64,000 nucleotides of DNA from Lumnitzera littorea. Its lineage: Eukaryota; Streptophyta; Magnoliopsida; Myrtales; Combretaceae. Numbering within the stretch: the first letter of the stretch is position 1; each line of letters starts with the position of its first letter. The notes under the pieces were generated by a model. The model worked only from the letters and a program-made list of their open reading frames with translations, was not told the origin of the DNA and made no database searches. A program made the position numbers and the translations under genes. Shown here piece after piece: positions 57,995 to 64,000 of this stretch. The stretch spans positions 78,462,373-78,526,372 of the forward strand of contig JAMXBB010000010.1 in the NCBI GenBank assembly GCA_024138015.1, read 5' to 3'.

Positions 57995-60721
57995 TGATGT
58001 GTATAAAGCCCTAAGAAATCATCTTAAACCACCTCAAATATGTTGAATAACATGTTGTAAAATGTTTATTAATGGGTAATCACATGATTAATTAAGGGTA
58101 ATTAGGATTTAGGACTTAATCTTGCTATAAGAGACTAAATAAGATCTATAGTAAGTAGTTAGGCTTAAAATGGACATTAGATTTAGAAAAACCCACTTGA
58201 GACCCAATAAACCATTAATATCAGATCTAGAACTTATGATAAAATAGTTTATTTAATCATTTTAGTAAACTGTTAGGCTCATTAGATTAGGATAGAGTCA
58301 CGATATAGGTCTTAGGACATGAACTAGACCTAAATTTAACTAAAAGGCCCATAAACTGAGCCTTGAGCCTACTTAATCATCCATGACTAGTAGATATATT
58401 AGATAAATAAAACTTAATTAAAAGAGCTTATTAAAACTACTAAATAACTCGAAGAGCCTTAATAAGCCTAAGTGTAAATAGAGTCCATAACTAGTTAAAA
58501 GAAGAAGTTTGGGCTTTAAAATGATGAGGTGGACTTTAGGCTTGTAGAGAATAATTAGGAGCTCACTTAATTGATGTGAACTAATCTAAAATTAAATGTT
58601 AAAATGGGTTATTTACTGAGTTCAGTAAGTTATTTAGCCTATTAAGATAAGTTAGAAACAAGTTTAGGACATTAAGATACAAATTATATTTAAGACAAGT
58701 TAAAAGGTCCCAAAAACAAATCTTAAGCCCACCTAAAAACTACTTGTCTAGTTGCTATAATAACTATTTGAGTTCTAAATAAAAGCTTTGTAAAGCCCAT
58801 CAAGTGTTTTAGGAAGCCCATGATAAGCTTAAATAAGAGTTAAGGCCCATAACCACTTAAAAAGCTTAAATAGGTTTTACCCTAACTTAAAATGGTTTAG
58901 CTAAATTAGTGAACTTAGGATAATTTGATAAAAGTGAAATAATAAATAAAATAAGTCTATTAATTTAAAATAGCCTTAGGCTTAAAAGAAAGCCCACATC
59001 CTCGTAAGTTAAAACTTAAAATGATTAAGTATAATAAAATGAAGCCTATAGTTAGAGATTTAAATAAAACTTGAACATTTTAGGCCCAATGATAATATAA
59101 AAACCCAATTAATAATGATAAATGACTAGAATAAGGCCTTACACACTTAAGACACTTAACTAAACTAGAAAATCAACTAAGTTAAAAGGGAAACATGCAA
59201 AATTCGAATCTTACCCCTATCCAAAATTATGGTTATGAGCCCTAACTCTTAAAATGGATCCCTCTATGCGAAAGTACATTCGAAATCGCATGAAATCAAC
59301 TATAAGAATGTGAACAATAGACTTAAAATAAAGAAGTTATAGCAAAAACAAATTTTAACTATACTCAAGGATTAGGGCAATCTTTGGTAATTAGGTAGAA
59401 TTTTAAGTTCTTAAGGAAACCCTCTTCTAATTACTTAGGTATATATTATTATCTTAATTTCTAATTCAGGAACTCTAAAGGTTAAAACAAGTAGGCAAGC
59501 AAGCCGATTGAGGGAGTTTAGATTAATTGCTACTTGCTTATGTTTGATAATTGCTTAATGTTCTAATGCTCGCTCTTGGTTGTCTATTGAGTTACCGGTT
59601 GTTTTGTATACCAACATTTGTGTGATCGCCCTATTAAAATTGGTAAGTTTAAATATTTAGCTAAATTAATTGGATATATCTGTTGCATGTCTGTGATTCA
59701 TTAGTTGCAAACTAGGATGTCAATAGTTTTGCCAAGTTTTCAAAAAAAAAAAAAAATTATGAATATGCATTGTTTGAAATGTTTTACAATTCAAAAAAAG
59801 ATTTATCAACTTAGTGAGTACTCATAGTAGTCACTTGAGACATTTTACTTATTAAGACAAAGTTAGTAGACCATTTTCAGTTAATTGATAGCGAGTCGCC
59901 TAAGTTAGGACTTACATGGTTTAGTACATAGGGCATCGTATAATTTTGTTGATAATGAGCCTATGGGACATTATATTGATTGTTGATAGTAGATAGCCCT
60001 AAATAAGATCTACCTAATTGATTAGTATGGTATTCTCAACTAAAGTAATAGTCAAGTTCTGTCTATGGTTTGTTGGGACGATACCTACAAACAACCTCAT
60101 GTGGGTAAGGTAAGGTGCCCCGTGCGATTAAGTATGAGAGATAATCAATGTATAAACAATGTAAATCTATACCTTCCATAGTTTCAAAGCCCCATGGATG
60201 TGTTATTTACATTCACTACATGTGCATTCATTTTGTATGTAACTAAACCGTATGTTTGTTAATAATGCTTAATAATTTGCTTCAATGGTAGTGGCCAGAG
60301 ACGAACTCACTAAGCTGAAGTATGCTCACCACCCAATAGTTCTTTTTTGTAGGTAATCAAAAGTAAGGAATGGGCTAAGATCAGAGTGTAGAGTATTTCT
60401 TAAGTAGTTAGATTAGACGAATAAGATTATTTTAGTAGATTATAATAGTTAAGCTCGATCTTTAAAATATTTCGTAACTCGTGACGTTATTAAAGTTTAA
60501 TTATCTTGTCTTATTGATTGGTAGGTGATTCTAACTCTTTGCAATCTTGGTAGATTATGGATTGTTAGGTTATCCTAATTGCTTATATAAATAAGTAAAT
60601 GTAAGTAAAATGAATAAGTATCTTTAAAAAATAACTAATTAAAGTCTTACAATTTTTGACTTACAAGATAGTTTTTATATCATAAGTGTACAACTATTAA
60701 GCCCCCTTCTAAGGCGTTACA
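57995..60721 (+). repeat. Probable large gypsy-type LTR (left edge unknown)
   Basis: The right end ...CTAAGGCGTTACA (60709-60721) and the block 'aactcactaagctgaagtatgctcacc' then 'ttttttgtaggtaa' (60306-60355) resemble LTRs of Tekay-like gypsy elements, from memory of the pattern. A matching TGTAACGCC-type left end was not found. No polyprotein adjoins it, so it may be a solo LTR. Confidence 0.4.
58240..59140 (+). repeat. Three degenerate tandem units of about 290-360 bp
   Basis: Blocks starting at about 58241 and 58601 align at an offset of 360: 'aaaat..gttattta', 'agtaa', 'ttag.c..att..gata', 'ttaggacat', 'aaaaggccc' against 'aaaaggtccc', then 'aataagcctaa' against 'ataagcttaa' and 'cccataac'. 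A third, shorter relative begins at about 58890. They lie inside the probable LTR. Confidence 0.6.
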
Positions 60722-61148
60722 TAAACACCCACTAATTTATATTGTAAGTTTTTTTGTAATAAAAAAGGAAATATCATTTATGTTACTAATTTATAAAATT
60801 TTATTAGTTCTTAAAACACAGGGTTGAATCCACACGTAAGTAAAAGTTTTGGGGGTTATTTGTAATTTTCCTTGTATTTTAAATTCAATTTATTATGAAA
60901 AGTTTTATTTAATGACTTTTAAAGAAAAAAGATCTTTTTATCATTCATTATTTATTATTTATATTTATATTTACTTTTAAGTTTGAAACGTTTTGTTATT
61001 GTTAAGAAAACAAGTTTTATTTAGTTATTATTATTATTATTAAATTTTATTATTTTTCTCAAATAGCTTTGCTAAGAGAATAGGCTTTCTATTTAATTAA
61101 TGTAACAAATCAGATGGACAAAATGGAGAAGGGAAAATGGGTTAAACC
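60722..61148. other. AT-rich spacer
   Basis: No feature recognised. Confidence 0.4.
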
Positions 61149-62097
61149 TAAAGGTGTGTAAGTGGGTAAAATGGACTAATGCGGCCCAACCCACTTTCGC
61201 TCACGGGTTAAATAAGCCAATAAATTATGGTACACTTTATAAATGAACTAAAATTTACTAACCCAACTCAACCCACTTCGACTTGTGTGTAAAATGAACC
61301 AATCACCGTCTAAATGGAGATAATTATGAGTTTCATTTGCTAAAGTATCCAAGGACCCTTTCTAGACATTATCTTAATTTACAAGTGTAATAGATAATTA
61401 AAAGCCAATATTAAGTATCGACTAAGTTATTATTTAATTCATAGTACCGATGAATCGGATGTCATAAGCAAAGTTTCGTATATGATGGACCAGAAAAGGA
61501 TAAGGCATATATTTTATGATTCAATTGAAGCAAACACATAAGTAATCAATTGATGTTCAAAAGCCTATTCGGATGTAGACAATGCATATGTTGACAGAAA
61601 TTTAATTACCTAATGATTACAAGTCGTGAGAGGAATTGCCTTATTTTTCAAGATATAATTACATATACAAAAACCATACTAAATATTTCGTGTAAACTTA
61701 ATCTCTTGTATATGTTGAATAGTAGGCAGGTGTTCACGGACCAAACCAAGCACCTGACTTAATTCATTTATTTCCAATGAATATATGGAATACTATTTTG
61801 GCAAAAAAAAAAAAAAAATTAACTATATGGAGAAAGACAAAAGATAACAAGAGGGCCAAATCAGAACATAAGGGCTGAGTTAATATAAATGGAATATTTA
61901 CTTTCTTTTTTTTTTTATTATTTGAAAAAAAAGTGAGTCAACCTAGCCATCATAGTCTAGCCTACTTTAACCCGTAGGTTAAATGGGCTAAGCCAAATTG
62001 GCTTACTTTTTATACATATTGAAAAACTTAACCTTAGTCTGTTTAAAAATGGAATATATGAGCTAATGCATGGCCAAAACTTGTTTTTACAACTCTA
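61149..62097 (+). mobile_element. Non-autonomous hAT-like element, copy 2 (about 950 bp)
   Basis: The left end opens TAAAGGTGTGTAAGTGGG; the complement of the right end opens TAGAGTTGTAAAAACAAG, an imperfect inverted match of the TARAGNTGT type. Subterminal zones carry AACCCACTT, CACGGGTTAA and TTTAACCCGTAGGTTAAATGGG, like copy 1. Flanking octamers GTTAAACC and GTTGAACT agree at six of eight positions and may be a decayed 8-bp target duplication, the length expected for hAT. No transposase frame. Confidence 0.6.
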
Positions 62098-64000
62098 GTT
62101 GAACTAAGGATTATGTTTGATCAACAAACTAGTTATCAATATAGAGTTGAGTCATTTGTAGGTTTGAATCAAGTTAGGGGCTTGAAGCTCGAATCGGGTC
62201 AAAGGAAATGGAAGGAGTAGTGACACATGGTGGAAACTCCTCATTACATTGCAATGTTCATCAGTCATTAAGCTTTTGTAGCCTTTTTAAGCTCACCATC
62301 CTCTATCATCCAATACTAGTGATGTAGCATCAAGTTGCTCGCAAAGTAAGGTTTTGAAGGTAGGCCATTGGCTTCAAGAATGAGTCATTCATCGATGGCG
62401 ATTTGTTGTGTTTCAAAGCAAAAATTGGTGGCTTTGAGTTGATGGAGGGATGTAGATTCATTTGGTGGTGGTGACTTGATTTAATGGGTATTTGTAAATA
62501 ATGAAGAGGAGAGATAGTGGTGGGTTTTGCCAATAATTAGAGAGAGAGACCTTAAGTTCGAACTTATTGCAATTGAAGTGAAATTGTTCCCCTTTATAAG
62601 CTTCTTGAAGTTGTCTTTTATAATGTAACAAAAATCTGAGTGTCAAAGAAGTTGGAAAATCAAAAGTTGAGCTTTAAAAATTGGATGTATTTCCATTTAG
62701 TTTGATTCCTAAAGTTAACCATCTTAAATGGGATTTATAGAGCAAATAATGCTTGAAATGTGTCTATTAACCTTCTAACAAGTTGGATTCCTCCGAAAAT
62801 CGGGCTCCCACACTCTTCCAATTATGAGCATGGATTTAGCTAAAGGTTTAAGGAAGAAGATGATTGCATGTGACTTGCATGCACAATTCGAGCTATTTCT
62901 TCTTTTTCTTTCTCTTCTTTTCAAAAGCTAAGGATAAAATAAAATTAAAAACAAACCCTAAGGGTTTAACATGTATAACAACTTCATAACCACTATATTA
63001 ACAAGCCATTCGGGGTATTAATTAATAAATGTAAATTAAGTCAATTAAGCTTAAAATAAACTTTGGGTCAGCAACTAGAATTCCCAAAATCAAGCATTAT
63101 GTATATATGTCAGTGTGTATATATTTATTTAAAATACAACCCTTGAAATTGAGATTATTTGATAAAAAGCCAAGTTCTAGTTCCATGTCAATTCGAAAAG
63201 TTTCAAACTTTATTTGTACATATTTTGATCAATTTAAGTCTAAACGAGACTCGGTTTGAAGTAATCTTTCACTTAAATCGTAGTCTTTCATAAGTGAAAA
63301 ATTTATTATTCTTATAACATGAGCTCCCTTTGACTAGAAACTCAGTTTCTTTTGTTTTGTTTTTAATCAAATCTATATACATTAGGTTAGAAAACTTTTT
63401 TTTTAACCCAATATTTTTTTCATTATAAAATTTACTTTTAGGGTTTTCTTTAAGATTTTTCATTTTTAGGGATTTCCTTATTTTTTAATCTTTTTAATGT
63501 TTTAAAATTTTGCAATTTTTAGGTTTTTTTTTTTATATTTTCAATTTTTCTATTCCTCTTCCTTTGTCATCCATTTTCTTTTTAAATTTTCTATTTTTCA
63601 TCTCTTTGAAATTCTTTTATTTTTTCATTTTCTTGGACTCTTATTCACTCTAAATTTTAGAATTTTTCATTTTTTTAATGCTTCTCTATTTCCTCATGTT
63701 TTATAACTTTTTCAAATAGGACTAGCATAAATAAGTTATCTACAAATTTAATGAATTAATTATAAATACTCCTTAGAACACATAAATTTTCATTATTAAC
63801 ATCTTCAACTTGTTCTTATTTTTCTAGAAGAGTTCCAAAAAAAAAAAAAAAAAAAAGCTCATTCTTAACATTTGGTAGGTTTGCTTTATGAGTTGAAATA
63901 AGGTAAGAATGTAATTACAAATTTTCTCAAATAGAACAAATAAGTAATAGATATCCCTTAGAGTTATTTTTAGGTATGATGAATATATATGAGAATATAA
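62098..64000. other. Spacer to the right edge of the window
   Basis: The part 62160-62660 is less AT-rich; its reverse short open frames (62330-62533, 62458-62646) show no recognised domain. T-rich low-complexity sequence covers 63340-63720, and a poly-A run lies at 63837-63856. No gene seen. Confidence 0.4.

Overview
The window is AT-rich nuclear DNA from a flowering plant, most likely a eudicot. The evidence is a spliced leucine-rich-repeat receptor kinase, a type 2 non-specific lipid-transfer protein with its secretion signal, decayed Ty1/copia, Ty3/gypsy, LINE and hAT-type elements, and long AT-rich spacers with TA and GA microsatellites. I cannot name the species. I saw no tRNA, rRNA, CRISPR array or bacterial operon.

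Two genes look intact. The first is a 102-residue lipid-transfer protein on the minus strand (15288-15596), with a TATA box and a polyadenylation signal at sensible distances. The second is a two-exon receptor-like kinase of LRR subfamily III on the plus strand (49951-51418 joined to 52093-52763, 712 residues). Its kinase domain lacks the DFG aspartate, so it is probably a pseudokinase. The two genes look unrelated in function and are about 34 kb apart.

Most of the rest is a graveyard of mobile elements. From the left: the 3' half of a copia element with its right LTR (1 to about 2320); a coiled-coil retroelement-like pseudogene (about 3940-4880); LTR-like sequence (about 5546-8700); and a reverse-strand gypsy gag remnant (about 9130-10310). 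After the lipid-transfer gene comes spacer holding several unexplained repeats.

The central feature is one decayed L1-type LINE stretched over 22.9-38.7 kb. It is interrupted by a short hAT-like element (24661-25635), a complete but dead gypsy element (26621-33149), and an unidentified 3-kb insertion (about 34956-37940). The gypsy insertion is resolved to the base: LTRs of 904 and 908 bp, a 5-bp target duplication CTATC, and LINE translation that reads straight across the restored junction.

To the right lie a reverse-strand gypsy pol fragment, itself split by about 1.3 kb (43.3-46.2 kb), then the receptor kinase gene, a MITE-like element (53785-54303), a probable gypsy LTR with internal degenerate repeats (about 58.0-60.7 kb), and a second hAT-like element (61149-62097).

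I found no convincing new multi-gene system. The points most worth following are the atypical kinase, the dated nest of insertions with its C-to-T decay signature, and several unassigned repeat arrays.
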